18,496 bases of DNA from Lachnospiraceae bacterium UBA1778 (GTDB lineage: Bacteria > Bacillota > Clostridia > Lachnospirales > Lachnospiraceae), in assembly GCA_002315255.1 (NCBI GenBank), contig DCGM01000040.1:10185-28680 (forward strand), given 5' to 3'. Below, in pieces: positions 7,397-13,704 of this stretch; position 1 is the stretch's first letter, and each line of letters starts with the position of its first letter. The notes beneath the pieces are model-generated. The model worked only from the letters and a program-made list of their open reading frames with translations, had not been told where the DNA came from and did no database searches. The position numbers and the translations under genes were made by a program.

Positions 7397-7430
7397 AAAC
7401 GGGCCGCGCCATAAAGACACCGGCCCGTTT
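7397..7430. terminator. Hairpin between the DUF1508 gene and the signal peptidase gene
   Basis: A perfect 10-bp stem, AAACGGGCCG (7397-7406) and CGGCCCGTTT (7421-7430), with a 14-nt loop. It lies 25 bases downstream of the DUF1508 stop on the minus strand and just upstream of the signal peptidase start. The T tract after it on the minus strand is short (TTTAG), so some read-through into the signal peptidase gene is likely; I see no clear separate promoter for that gene. Confidence 0.7.
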
Positions 7431-7454
7431 ATTCTTTAATAAATCATTCAAGAA

Positions 7455-7820
7455 TCAAAGTTTGACGATTTCAGAATCAGCGTTCTTCTTGATCGATTCG
7501 ATACCGTTCTTGCAGCCGGCCTTTGACTTGTAGCCTTCACCGGTAACGATGATTTCGCCGTTCGTCGCTTTCAGGCGGAAACGGAACTCGCCCGCTTTGT
7601 CAAGATAGATTTCGAACTTCGGGTTCTTCTCTTTGACATAACCTTCAACGGTCTGATCCTCGATAGCAGCTACCGGAGCATTCTTCGCAACGCTGGCGAT
7701 GCCGCCGTTGCAAGCCTTCTCGCTGGAATAGACTTCAGAGTTCGCAATGATTTCGCCATTGCCGGCCTTTAACGAGAATACTAATCCGGTCTTGACTTCT
7801 TTAATAACATATTTTCCCAT
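7455..7820 (-). CDS. DUF1508 (YegP-like) protein with two tandem repeats
   Basis: A 121-residue soluble protein with two copies of the DUF1508/YegP fold. The first is roughly residues 12-49 (FSLKAGNGEIIANSEVY...GIASVAKNA) and the second 69-115 (FRFRLKATNGEIIVTGEGY...GIESIKKNA). The repeated pattern is F-x-L-K-A-x-N-G-E-I-I followed by Y-x-S-x-x-x-C-x-x-G-I. The family is common in bacteria and its biochemical role is not established to my knowledge. AGGAGG lies 9 nt upstream of ATG 7820, and a near-perfect sigma-A promoter lies just beyond, suggesting strong expression. It is monocistronic or leaks into the signal peptidase gene. Confidence 0.9.
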   Translation of the reverse strand: MGKYVIKEVKTGLVFSLKAGNGEIIANSEVYSSEKACNGGIASVAKNAPVAAIEDQTVEGYVKEKNPKFEIYLDKAGEFRFRLKATNGEIIVTGEGYKSKAGCKNGIESIKKNADSEIVKL

Positions 7821-7824
7821 TTCA

Positions 7825-7841
7825 GTTTTCCTCCTGAAAAC
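7825..7841 (-). promoter_or_regulatory. Hairpin placing the DUF1508 ribosome binding site in its loop
   Basis: GTTTTC (7836-7841 read on the minus strand) pairs with GAAAAC (7825-7830). The 5-nt loop AGGAG is the Shine-Dalgarno core. The stem is weak and A-T rich, so it may only present or mildly modulate the site. Confidence 0.35.
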
Positions 7842-7856
7842 ATTTTCTTGACTGTA

Positions 7857-7885
7857 AGTATAAAATTATTTCACCTTCTTGTCAA
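7857..7885 (-). promoter_or_regulatory. Strong sigma-A promoter for the DUF1508 gene
   Basis: TTGACA (7880-7885) and TATACT (7857-7862) on the minus strand with an exact 17-bp spacer, about 37 bp upstream of the start codon. Confidence 0.88.
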
Positions 7886-7984
7886 TGCAAAATAAAGCGG
7901 AAATCGCGCAGAATGCCTTCAGAAACCGTGAAAAAACGTTAATAATTTCACACACTTTTCTGCTTTTTGCAGCTTTCTGTCATT

Positions 7985-8023
7985 GTGCCGAAAAAGCCCC
8001 GTTTTTTCCGTTTTATTCGGCAC
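7985..8023. other. Long-armed inverted repeat between divergent promoters
   Basis: GTGCCGAA (7985-7992) and TTCGGCAC (8016-8023) are perfect 8-bp arms around 23 nt of C/T-rich sequence. Outside them GTCA and TGAC pair again across a small mismatch. It sits between the DUF1508 promoter and the MetQ-like promoter at 8044, so it could be a shared operator or part of a small RNA. The remainder of 7886-8043 shows nothing else I can name. Confidence 0.5.
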
Positions 8024-8043
8024 TTTGACGGCATTTCCGATTA

Positions 8044-8072
8044 TTGACATTAAATGTAATTTTATATATAAT
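8044..8072 (+). promoter_or_regulatory. Consensus sigma-A promoter for the MetQ-like lipoprotein
   Basis: TTGACA (8044-8049) and TATAAT (8067-8072) with a 17-bp spacer: both hexamers are perfect. The predicted transcript start near 8079 leaves a leader of about 107 nt before the ATG. Confidence 0.93.
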
Positions 8073-8080
8073 CTGTAAAC

Positions 8081-8171
8081 AATAAGTCAGGCGGCGTCTC
8101 TCAGATACTCCTCTTGAGAGCGGAAAAACTTATTAAAACAAAGGTCTGATACCGTTTTCGGCCCTTCAGAC
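8081..8171 (+). promoter_or_regulatory. Structured 5' leader RNA of the MetQ-like gene (possible cis-regulator)
   Basis: Two structures can be drawn. First, an outer stem AATAAGT (8081-8087) with ACTTATT (8128-8134) encloses an inner stem CTCTCA (8098-8103) with TGAGAG (8115-8120), separated by an asymmetric internal loop. Second, GTCTGA (8144-8149) pairs with TCAGAC (8166-8171), enclosing CCG-TTTT-CGG (8152-8161). The second hairpin ends three bases before the AAGGAG site (8174-8179). It does not show the conserved cores of SAM-I or T-box leaders that I know. A regulatory role is inference. Confidence 0.45.
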
Positions 8172-8186
8172 AAAAGGAGAAAAGTT

Positions 8187-9035
8187 ATGAAAAAAATTAC
8201 ATCTTTAGTACTTGCGGCTATTCTCGCGCTCTCACTCCTTGCTTCCGGATGCGGACAGACCCAGAAAGGTCCTGTCATCGCGATCCCGAACGACACGACG
8301 AATGAAGCACGTGCGCTTCTTCTGTTAGAGTCCCTTGGCTATATCAAGCTGGATCCGAATGCAGGTGTTACCGCTACGATCAAGGATATCACCTCGAATC
8401 CGAAGAACATTGAATTTAAGGAAATGGAAGCTGCTCAGCTTCCGCGTGTCCTCGAAGAGGTTGACTATGCAGTCATCAACTCGAACTACGCGATCGATGC
8501 CGGAATGAACCCGGTCAAGGATTCATTGGCGATCGAAGGCTCCGCTGCTGTTTACGCGAACATCCTCGTCGTTAAGGAAGGCAATGAAAACGAGCCGAAG
8601 ATTCTGGCGCTCGTTGCAGCGCTCCAGTCGCAGGAAGTCCTCGATTTCATCAATACGAAGTATGCAGGCTCTGTCGTTTCTTCCGTCGAAACCGCAACAA
8701 ACGGTTATGACCCGAATCTCGATTATGATGCTTTATTCGGCGAAGAGATCAAGGTAGCCGCTTCTGCTACTCCGCACGCTGAAATCCTCGAGATTGCTGA
8801 ACAGATTCTCGCAGAAAAAGGCATCTCCTTAGAGATTTCCGTCTTCTCGGATTATGTCATCCCGAACGATGTAGTCGAAGCCGGCGAAATGGATGCGAAC
8901 TACTTCCAGCATGTCCCGTATCTGAATGATTTCAACCAGTCGCATGGCACGCACCTCGTCTCTGTGGCAGCGATCCACAATGAGCCGATGGGCCTCTATG
9001 GCGGCAAGCAGTCTTCTTTAGACGCGCTGAAGTAA
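8187..9035 (+). CDS. metQ: MetQ/NlpA-family methionine-binding lipoprotein with circularly permuted domain order
   Basis: Extracytoplasmic binding lipoprotein of an ABC importer by family. The 282 residues start with a lipoprotein signal (cleavage before C22 in LASGC). The order then departs from the family: residues 29-165 match the normally second half (VIAIPNDTTNEARALLLL, NPKNIEFKEMEAAQLPR, AVINSNYA, ANILVVKEGNE, ALQSQEV). Residues 166-187 are a linker, and 188-282 match the normally first half (IKVAASATPHAEIL, ISVFSDYVIPND, MDANYFQHVPYL, EPMGLYGGKQSSLDALK). In normal MetQ the SLDEL-type segment runs directly into VA(V/I)PND. Ligand-contact motifs of both halves are present (FQHxPYL, PNDxTN, VIN). 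AAGGAG is 7 nt before the ATG. No metN or metI is adjacent. Family assignment is secure; function is inferred. Confidence 0.93.
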   Translation: MKKITSLVLAAILALSLLASGCGQTQKGPVIAIPNDTTNEARALLLLESLGYIKLDPNAGVTATIKDITSNPKNIEFKEMEAAQLPRVLEEVDYAVINSNYAIDAGMNPVKDSLAIEGSAAVYANILVVKEGNENEPKILALVAALQSQEVLDFINTKYAGSVVSSVETATNGYDPNLDYDALFGEEIKVAASATPHAEILEIAEQILAEKGISLEISVFSDYVIPNDVVEAGEMDANYFQHVPYLNDFNQSHGTHLVSVAAIHNEPMGLYGGKQSSLDALK

Positions 9036-9051
9036 TAACCGAAGCCTATTT

Positions 9052-9080
9052 GAAGGCGCTTCTTCGGAAGCGCCTTCTTT
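9052..9080 (+). terminator. Intrinsic terminator after the MetQ-like gene
   Basis: A perfect 11-bp stem, GAAGGCGCTTC (9052-9062) and GAAGCGCCTTC (9067-9077), closed by a stable TTCG tetraloop and followed by TTT. It lies between the lipoprotein stop and the ABC-GNAT start, so those two genes are probably transcribed mainly apart. Confidence 0.9.
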
Positions 9081-9108
9081 CTATCTTATCCAGAAAAGAG
9101 GTTTAATT

Positions 9109-11532
9109 ATGGCAGGAGGAATGGGCGGCGGATTAGGTCCGCGCGGGTTCTTAACAGAGGCGGAAAAGGCGAATATGCCGAAAATCACGAAAAAGCTGAT
9201 TCTTCGGATCCTTTCGTATCTGAAACCGTATATTTTCCAGTTTATACTTGTTTTTGTCACAATTCTGATTTCATCGCTAGTCGGTCTTCTGCCTTCCATG
9301 ATCACCGGTAAAATAGTCGACGAAGCATTGGTGGGACGGGATCTTGCGCTCCTCATAAAGCTCCTGATCTTCGCCTTCCTCGCGCTCGCCGGAAGCCAGA
9401 TTATCGGCGTCCTCGAGAACTATATCAATTCCTGGATTTCGTCCCGCATCATCTTCGACATGAAGAACCAGATGTACCGGCATCTTCAGCATATGCCGCA
9501 CTCGTTCTTCACGACGGAAAAGCAGGGCGATATCATCACCCGCATGAATACCGATATTTCCGGTGTGAGCTCGGTCATCTCAGGCACATTGTCCTCGATC
9601 GTTTCGAATGTCGCCACGGTCGCGACGACGCTGGTCGCGCTGTTTACGATGTCGTGGCAGCTCGCGCTCGTCGGGCTTTTAGTCCTGCCGCTTCTGATTC
9701 TGCCGACGAAATCAGTCGGCAAGCAGCGCTTTAAGCTCCTGAATGAAAGCCAGGCGAAGCATGACGAGATGAACCAGGTGATCAATGAGACGCTCTCCGT
9801 CTCCGGTTCGCTTCTCACGAAGCTTTTCACCCGCGAAGACAAAGAATACGAGTCTTTCGTAAAGATCAACGAAGAGGTCACGAACCTTTCCATGAAAGAG
9901 CAGCGCTCCGGAAGCTGGTTTCGCGTCGCGATGGGGCTTTTCACCCAGCTCGGGCCGCTCCTCATCTACTTCGCGGGCGGTCTGATCATCATCAACTGCT
10001 GGGACAGCGCATTGACCGTCGGTACGGTAACCGCCGTCGTCGCACTCGTGAACCGCCTCTATCGGCCGGTTGAATCACTCTTAAATATCGGTGTCGATTT
10101 CACGCGGTCACTGGCGCTGTTTACGCGTATTTTCGATTATTTCGACCGGGAGAATACGATTGTCGCTCCGGAGAACGGACTGAAGCCTGAGGTAAAGGAC
10201 CAGGATATCACGTATGAGCATGTGGCGTTCTCCTATGACCCGGAAAAGCCGCTTTTACTGGATGTCAGCTTTGTCGTCCCGGGCGGGAAAATGTATGCGG
10301 TAGTCGGCCCCTCCGGCTCCGGAAAATCGACTGTAGTCAACTTTATCCCGCGTCTTTATGATGTCAATGCAGGCGCCGTGAAGATCAACGGTGTCGACGT
10401 GCGCGATATGGACCTTACGTATCTCCGCTCGAACATCGGCGTCGTCACGCAGGAAACCTATCTTTTTAACGGCACCATTAAAGAAAATCTCCTCTACGCC
10501 CGTGACAATGCGACTGACGAAGAGATCATGGAAGCCTGTAAGGTCGCGTCGATCCACGACTTTATCATGAGCCAGCCGAAGGGCTACGACACCGAAGTCG
10601 GAAACCGCGGCTTAAAGCTTTCCGGCGGCGAAAAGCAGCGGCTTTCTATCGCCCGTGTCATGCTGAAAAATCCAGCGATTCTGATTCTCGACGAGGCAAC
10701 CTCCGCACTCGACTCGATCTCCGAAAGCGCGATTCAGGATGCGCTCGAACGGATGATGAAGGGCCGCACGTCAATCGTCATCGCGCACCGGCTTTCCACG
10801 ATTCTGAAGGCCGATAAGATTTTAGTCGTGAAGGACGGCGTCATTAAGGAGGAAGGCTCGCACGAAGAGCTGCTTTCGATGAACGGCGTCTACCGTGAGC
10901 TTTACGAGACGCAGTTCCGCGATGCGATCGAATACGAGGCGAGTCATGCGCTTACAGGTCAAGCCGCCTTCGATATTCAGGCGCTTGGCACAGACTACGA
11001 TGTGAAACGCATCACAGAAGCCGAAATATCCGAGGTTATCCGCTTCTGCCGCCACAACCGGCACATTTACCGCACCACAGGCAATGCGCCCGCAATGCGC
11101 CATTTAACGGCTGTCATCAGCGATCTTTCGCCGATTGTGGAAGAATCCGAGGTTTCCGGGAAATATTTCGTCGGATTCTACGAGAAGCTGTCGCGCCGAA
11201 ACGGTGCGGACGAGGATATCGCCGGCGAGAAGAAACTTATCGCTATCCTCGATCTCCTCTTAGATTCTCCTGAAAAGAATGAAGCCTTTATCGGCTGGTT
11301 TATGGTCGACGCCGAACTTCAAAGGACCGGCATCGGCTCGTCGTTATTTGCCGATATCCGCGCGGCACTAAAGGCTCAGGGTTACCAGAAGCTCACGCTC
11401 GGCTGTCCGGAAGACAGCGAAAGCGCGCTCGCCTTCTGGGAAGCACAGGGCTTCGCAAAAGACAGCGCGCTTGAAGGAAAGCTGCCGGAAAGACACGGGC
11501 ATCCGGTGATCGCTTTATCGAGAAGCATTTAA
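9109..11532 (+). CDS. ABC exporter half-transporter fused to a C-terminal GNAT acetyltransferase
   Basis: An 807-residue fusion. Residues about 30-345 form an exporter membrane domain with about six helices after a Gly-rich N-terminus. The ATPase has Walker A GPSGSGKST (400-408), signature LSGGEKQR (504-511), Walker B LILDEA (525-530) and switch His560 (IAHRLS), all intact, so it should hydrolyse ATP, presumably as a dimer. After a short linker (about 605-627), residues 628-807 form a GNAT domain with the acetyl-CoA loop QRTGIG (738-743) and a C-terminal FWEAQGF motif. The exporter family usually ends near residue 580-620. AGAGG lies 7 nt before ATG 9109. The exported substrate is unknown; the fusion suggests acetylation at the cytosolic face, linked to export. 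No partner subunit is adjacent. Confidence 0.93.
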   Translation: MAGGMGGGLGPRGFLTEAEKANMPKITKKLILRILSYLKPYIFQFILVFVTILISSLVGLLPSMITGKIVDEALVGRDLALLIKLLIFAFLALAGSQIIGVLENYINSWISSRIIFDMKNQMYRHLQHMPHSFFTTEKQGDIITRMNTDISGVSSVISGTLSSIVSNVATVATTLVALFTMSWQLALVGLLVLPLLILPTKSVGKQRFKLLNESQAKHDEMNQVINETLSVSGSLLTKLFTREDKEYESFVKINEEVTNLSMKEQRSGSWFRVAMGLFTQLGPLLIYFAGGLIIINCWDSALTVGTVTAVVALVNRLYRPVESLLNIGVDFTRSLALFTRIFDYFDRENTIVAPENGLKPEVKDQDITYEHVAFSYDPEKPLLLDVSFVVPGGKMYAVVGPSGSGKSTVVNFIPRLYDVNAGAVKINGVDVRDMDLTYLRSNIGVVTQETYLFNGTIKENLLYARDNATDEEIMEACKVASIHDFIMSQPKGYDTEVGNRGLKLSGGEKQRLSIARVMLKNPAILILDEATSALDSISESAIQDALERMMKGRTSIVIAHRLSTILKADKILVVKDGVIKEEGSHEELLSMNGVYRELYETQFRDAIEYEASHALTGQAAFDIQALGTDYDVKRITEAEISEVIRFCRHNRHIYRTTGNAPAMRHLTAVISDLSPIVEESEVSGKYFVGFYEKLSRRNGADEDIAGEKKLIAILDLLLDSPEKNEAFIGWFMVDAELQRTGIGSSLFADIRAALKAQGYQKLTLGCPEDSESALAFWEAQGFAKDSALEGKLPERHGHPVIALSRSI

Positions 11533-11533
11533 G

Positions 11534-11555
11534 GATCCGTTATCGGTCGCGGATC
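11534..11555. other. Weak hairpin between converging ABC-GNAT and VWA genes
   Basis: GATCCG (11534-11539) and CGGATC (11550-11555) can pair around 10 nt, directly after the ABC-GNAT stop. No T tract follows on either strand, so termination here would be inefficient or Rho-dependent. Confidence 0.3.
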
Positions 11556-11611
11556 TGTAGCGGTTTTGTCGCTGATTTGTCGCGAATCTGTAGCGGTTCT
11601 GTCATTTATTT
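11547..11611. repeat. Imperfect 33-bp tandem repeat downstream of the VWA gene
   Basis: Two units of about 33 bp, starting TCGCGGATCTGTAGCGG (11547) and TCGCGAATCTGTAGCGG (11580), are highly similar for their first 23 bases. They fill the short gap between two converging genes and reach the last bases of the VWA gene. Confidence 0.75.
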
Positions 11612-12249
11612 CCGCGCTTCTCGTAGTCCTCGTCGATGCTCTTCTTCCAGGATGATTCGAGTTTCTTCCCTCTTCGGACCGTCGTGATCGCTTCTGCCAT
11701 CGCGCAGAAGTTAAGATTTGTTCCTTCAGAATCGCAGTTATAATTCGCCGCACGGTCTTCCCGGATGCCGAATTTCTTCGCCGTTTCGACCGCGTCAATG
11801 TTCGCGCCGAGGAAGAGGAACTCCCATCCGTCCTTCGTCTTTTCCTCGATCTTCTTTTTTACGTCCTGCGAGGAATACTGGTGTGACGCGTTTTCCATAC
11901 CGTCCGTCGTGATGATGAAGATCGTCTTTTCCGGACAATCCTCCTCGCGGATATAGCGGTGAACCGTCTCGATATGGCTGACTGCGCCGCCGATCGCGTC
12001 GATCAGCGCCGTATTTCCGCCAACCTCATAGTCCTCCGAGGTCATCGGTTTCACATCCTGCACCGGCAGCCGGTCATGGATAACCGTGCTCGTACCGTTA
12101 AACTCGATCGTCGAGATCAATGCTTCGCCCTCCGTCTTTTTCTGCTTCTCGAGCATCGCATTGAAGCCGCCGATCGTATCGGACTCGAGGCCGCTCATTG
12201 AACCGCTTTTGTCTAAAATGAATACAACTTCCGTTAAACCTTTTTTCAT
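11602..12249 (-). CDS. VWA-domain protein with intact MIDAS metal site
   Basis: A 215-residue soluble protein that is essentially one von Willebrand factor A domain. The metal-ion-dependent adhesion site is complete: D13-x-S15-x-S17 (FILDKSGSMSG), the Thr in GGNTALIDAIG and the Asp in IITTDGMENAS. There is no signal peptide or membrane helix, so it is probably cytosolic, where VWA proteins often act as protein-interaction partners of AAA ATPases; none is adjacent. A longer in-frame reading upstream to 12390 lacks a ribosome binding site, whereas ATG 12249 has AGGAGG 7 nt upstream, so I chose that. A possible -10 (TATACT, 12337-12342, minus) has no good -35. The C-terminus is basic and charged. 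Confidence 0.9.
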   Translation of the reverse strand: MKKGLTEVVFILDKSGSMSGLESDTIGGFNAMLEKQKKTEGEALISTIEFNGTSTVIHDRLPVQDVKPMTSEDYEVGGNTALIDAIGGAVSHIETVHRYIREEDCPEKTIFIITTDGMENASHQYSSQDVKKKIEEKTKDGWEFLFLGANIDAVETAKKFGIREDRAANYNCDSEGTNLNFCAMAEAITTVRRGKKLESSWKKSIDEDYEKRGNK

Positions 12250-12293
12250 GTGAAATCCTCCTATTCTGTGTTTCTGTATGATATTGTTTTGCT

Positions 12294-12325
12294 GCGGGCC
12301 GGGTCTTTCGGCCCGCGCTTTTTTG
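12294..12325 (+). terminator. Terminator-like hairpin oriented against the VWA gene
   Basis: GCGGGCCG (12294-12301), 7-nt loop, CGGCCCGC (12309-12316), then GCTTTTTTG on the plus strand. It has the form of a plus-strand intrinsic terminator, although no plus-strand gene lies just upstream. On the minus strand it falls in the VWA leader and has no following T run. Confidence 0.6.
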
Positions 12326-12363
12326 TTTACATTCACAGTATAGGATATTTTGGTATGCTTTTG

Positions 12364-12380
12364 GTCGCTTCGCAAGCGAC
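12364..12380. other. Short perfect hairpin in the VWA/macro intergenic region
   Basis: GTCGCTT (12364-12370), loop CGC, AAGCGAC (12374-12380). It is close to the possible VWA promoter and could be an operator. It is the only other structure in this stretch. Confidence 0.35.
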
Positions 12381-12405
12381 AAATAAACACTCTGATTCTG
12401 CAGTC

Positions 12406-12433
12406 AAAAAACCGGCCTGCGATGCAGACCGGT
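12406..12433 (-). terminator. Intrinsic terminator of the macro-domain gene
   Basis: Read on the minus strand: ACCGGTCTGC, loop ATC, GCAGGCCGGT, then TTTTT. The 10-bp stem has one G-T wobble. A second hairpin with arms CCGGC and GCCGG (12452-12468) lies just before it, after the macro-domain stop codon. Confidence 0.85.
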
Positions 12434-12489
12434 AAATCAAATATTTCTGTCCCGGCATTGCAGGCCGGTAAATCAGTTATTCCTGTCCC
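12424..12489. repeat. 36-bp direct duplication spanning the macro gene end and its terminator
   Basis: A 30-base segment starting GCAGACCGGTAAATCA (12424) recurs 36 bases later as GCAGGCCGGTAAATCA (12460), with 26 of 30 positions the same. The second copy includes the last codons and stop of the macro-domain gene; the first carries half of the terminator. Confidence 0.8.
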
Positions 12490-13577
12490 AGGAGCGGCTG
12501 GTCCTTCTCGAAGAGCGTCTCATTGATCTTAAAAAGATCGTACTGCGCTTTCCCGATATAATATCGGATGATCACATCGAAAAGAACTGAATTTGAAAAG
12601 GCGAAGCCTGCCTTCATCATGAGTTCCTCCGCTTCTTCCATTCTAAGCTTCAATGCGATAATGAGCGCCGCAACAGTCTTTTTCGACGGCTGGTAATGCA
12701 CGTCACTCCGGATTTTCGAGAACAGTTTCCGCGACATGTTGGCAGCTTTGTAGACCTCCGGATCTGTAAGCCCCCGCTCGTCAATCAGACGAAGAAGCAT
12801 CTCGGAAAAGCTCTCGTCCAAAACAAACGGTTCCCCCAGCATAGGGGCGAAGGATATGCATGCCTCGGTAAATATTTCATCGGAGGATTCTTTGTCGGAA
12901 AATACTTCACCGGCAGATTCTTTTTCGGAAAACACTCCGTCGGAGTCCTTCGTCGAGAAAATCATCCCGAGCGCATTCGCATGGATCGAGGACCTTCCAT
13001 GTTTCGCTGTAGCGTTTTTCCGCGCTTTAAGCCCGATTTTCTCCGGCTCATAATTCCGCCCGATATAGCGGTCGATCTCGGAGAAATCGGAATCCGTCAG
13101 CTGGAAATCGTCCTTCCGGAGGAAAACGAAATAAACCTCAATCTCCTCTTCCTGCGCGGCTAAATAGGCCCGGACAGTGCGGACGCCGACGGCGAGCGCT
13201 TCTGCCTTCGGATAGCCGTAGACGCCGCCGGAAATCAAAGGGAATGCGACTGAACGGCAGCCGTGCGATACGGCGAGCTCGAGCGATCTCTGATAGCAGG
13301 ATTCGAGGAGCGCTTCTTCGCCATGTTTTCCGTCCTGATAGATCGGGCCGACCGTATGGATAACAAAGGTGCTCGGCAGGTCATACGCCCATGTGATGAC
13401 GGCATCGCCGGTCTTACAGCCGCCGCGCGTACGGCACTCTTCTAAAAGCTTCGGGCCGGCAGCACGATGGATGGCGCCGTCTACGCCACCGCCGCCTAAA
13501 AGCGATTCATTGGCGGCATTGACGATCGCATCGGTCTCCATCGTCGTGATATCCCGGCAGACAAACTGTAATGACAT
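12477..13577 (-). CDS. Macro-domain protein with C-terminal helical (HTH-like) domain
   Basis: A 366-residue protein. Residues 1-170 are a macro domain of the kind that binds ADP-ribose and can deacetylate O-acetyl-ADP-ribose: IVNAANESLLGGGGVDGAIH (18-37), GDAVIT, VIHTVGP and AFPLISGGVYGYP (111-123), all intact. Residues 206-238 hold a degenerate 10-residue repeat (FSEKES, FSDKES). Residues 256-356 are helical (LRLIDERGLTDPEVYKAANM, FSKIRSDVHYQPSKKTVAAL), a module I associate with clostridial proteins and which resembles an XRE-type DNA-binding fold. A longer in-frame start at 13625 has no ribosome binding site; ATG 13577 has AAAGGAG closely upstream. Monocistronic with its own terminator. 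Role could be ADP-ribose sensing linked to regulation (inference). Confidence 0.92.
   Translation of the reverse strand: MSLQFVCRDITTMETDAIVNAANESLLGGGGVDGAIHRAAGPKLLEECRTRGGCKTGDAVITWAYDLPSTFVIHTVGPIYQDGKHGEEALLESCYQRSLELAVSHGCRSVAFPLISGGVYGYPKAEALAVGVRTVRAYLAAQEEEIEVYFVFLRKDDFQLTDSDFSEIDRYIGRNYEPEKIGLKARKNATAKHGRSSIHANALGMIFSTKDSDGVFSEKESAGEVFSDKESSDEIFTEACISFAPMLGEPFVLDESFSEMLLRLIDERGLTDPEVYKAANMSRKLFSKIRSDVHYQPSKKTVAALIIALKLRMEEAEELMMKAGFAFSNSVLFDVIIRYYIGKAQYDLFKINETLFEKDQPLLGQE
12865..12966. repeat. 30-bp tandem repeat inside the macro-domain gene linker
   Basis: Two clear 30-bp units (12865-12894 and 12895-12924), a diverged 27- to 30-bp unit from 12925, and a partial unit. They encode acidic, Ser-rich repeats of the form V-F-S-(E/D)-K-E-S between the two domains. 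The frame is kept throughout. Confidence 0.8.
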
Positions 13578-13645
13578 AAGACTCCTTTCTGAGTAAAACT
13601 CCGCCGTTTTAAGCGAAGCGTACATTCTGAAACTCCGAAATGTCG

Positions 13646-13689
13646 AATAAAAAACGGACAGCCATAAGCTTAAAGCTATGGGCTGTCCG
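13646..13689 (-). terminator. Intrinsic terminator of the truA operon
   Basis: Arms CGGACAGCC (13655-13663) and GGCTGTCCG (13681-13689) are perfectly complementary over 9 bp, with further pairing possible in the 17-nt interior. On the minus strand the hairpin is followed by TTTTTTATT, so it ends the four-gene transcript. Confidence 0.9.
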
Positions 13690-13704
13690 CTAATATCTGA
13701 CCGA

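Noticed and set aside
6758..7414. 218-codon plus-strand reading frame
   Set aside because: Antisense to the signal peptidase gene, whose protein has clear catalytic motifs; the plus-strand product resembles no family.
7376..7420. Upstream start for the signal peptidase (15 extra residues)
   Set aside because: The upstream ATG lies within the terminator hairpin and lacks a ribosome binding site, while ATG 7375 has one and begins a typical N-terminus.
8079..8186. S-box (SAM-I) riboswitch or T-box leader before the MetQ-like gene
   Set aside because: The leader lacks the conserved core motifs of both classes that I would expect to see.
8187..9035. Truncated or frameshifted normal metQ
   Set aside because: Both halves are complete and in one frame, the stop is followed directly by a strong terminator, and no leftover metQ fragment flanks the gene.
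12250..12390. 47-residue N-terminal extension of the VWA protein
   Set aside because: No ribosome binding site, and it crosses a GC-rich hairpin; ATG 12249 follows AGGAGG.
11602..13577. Defence island (VWA plus macro domain)
   Set aside because: The two genes have separate transcription signals and no toxin, nuclease or AAA ATPase partner is adjacent.
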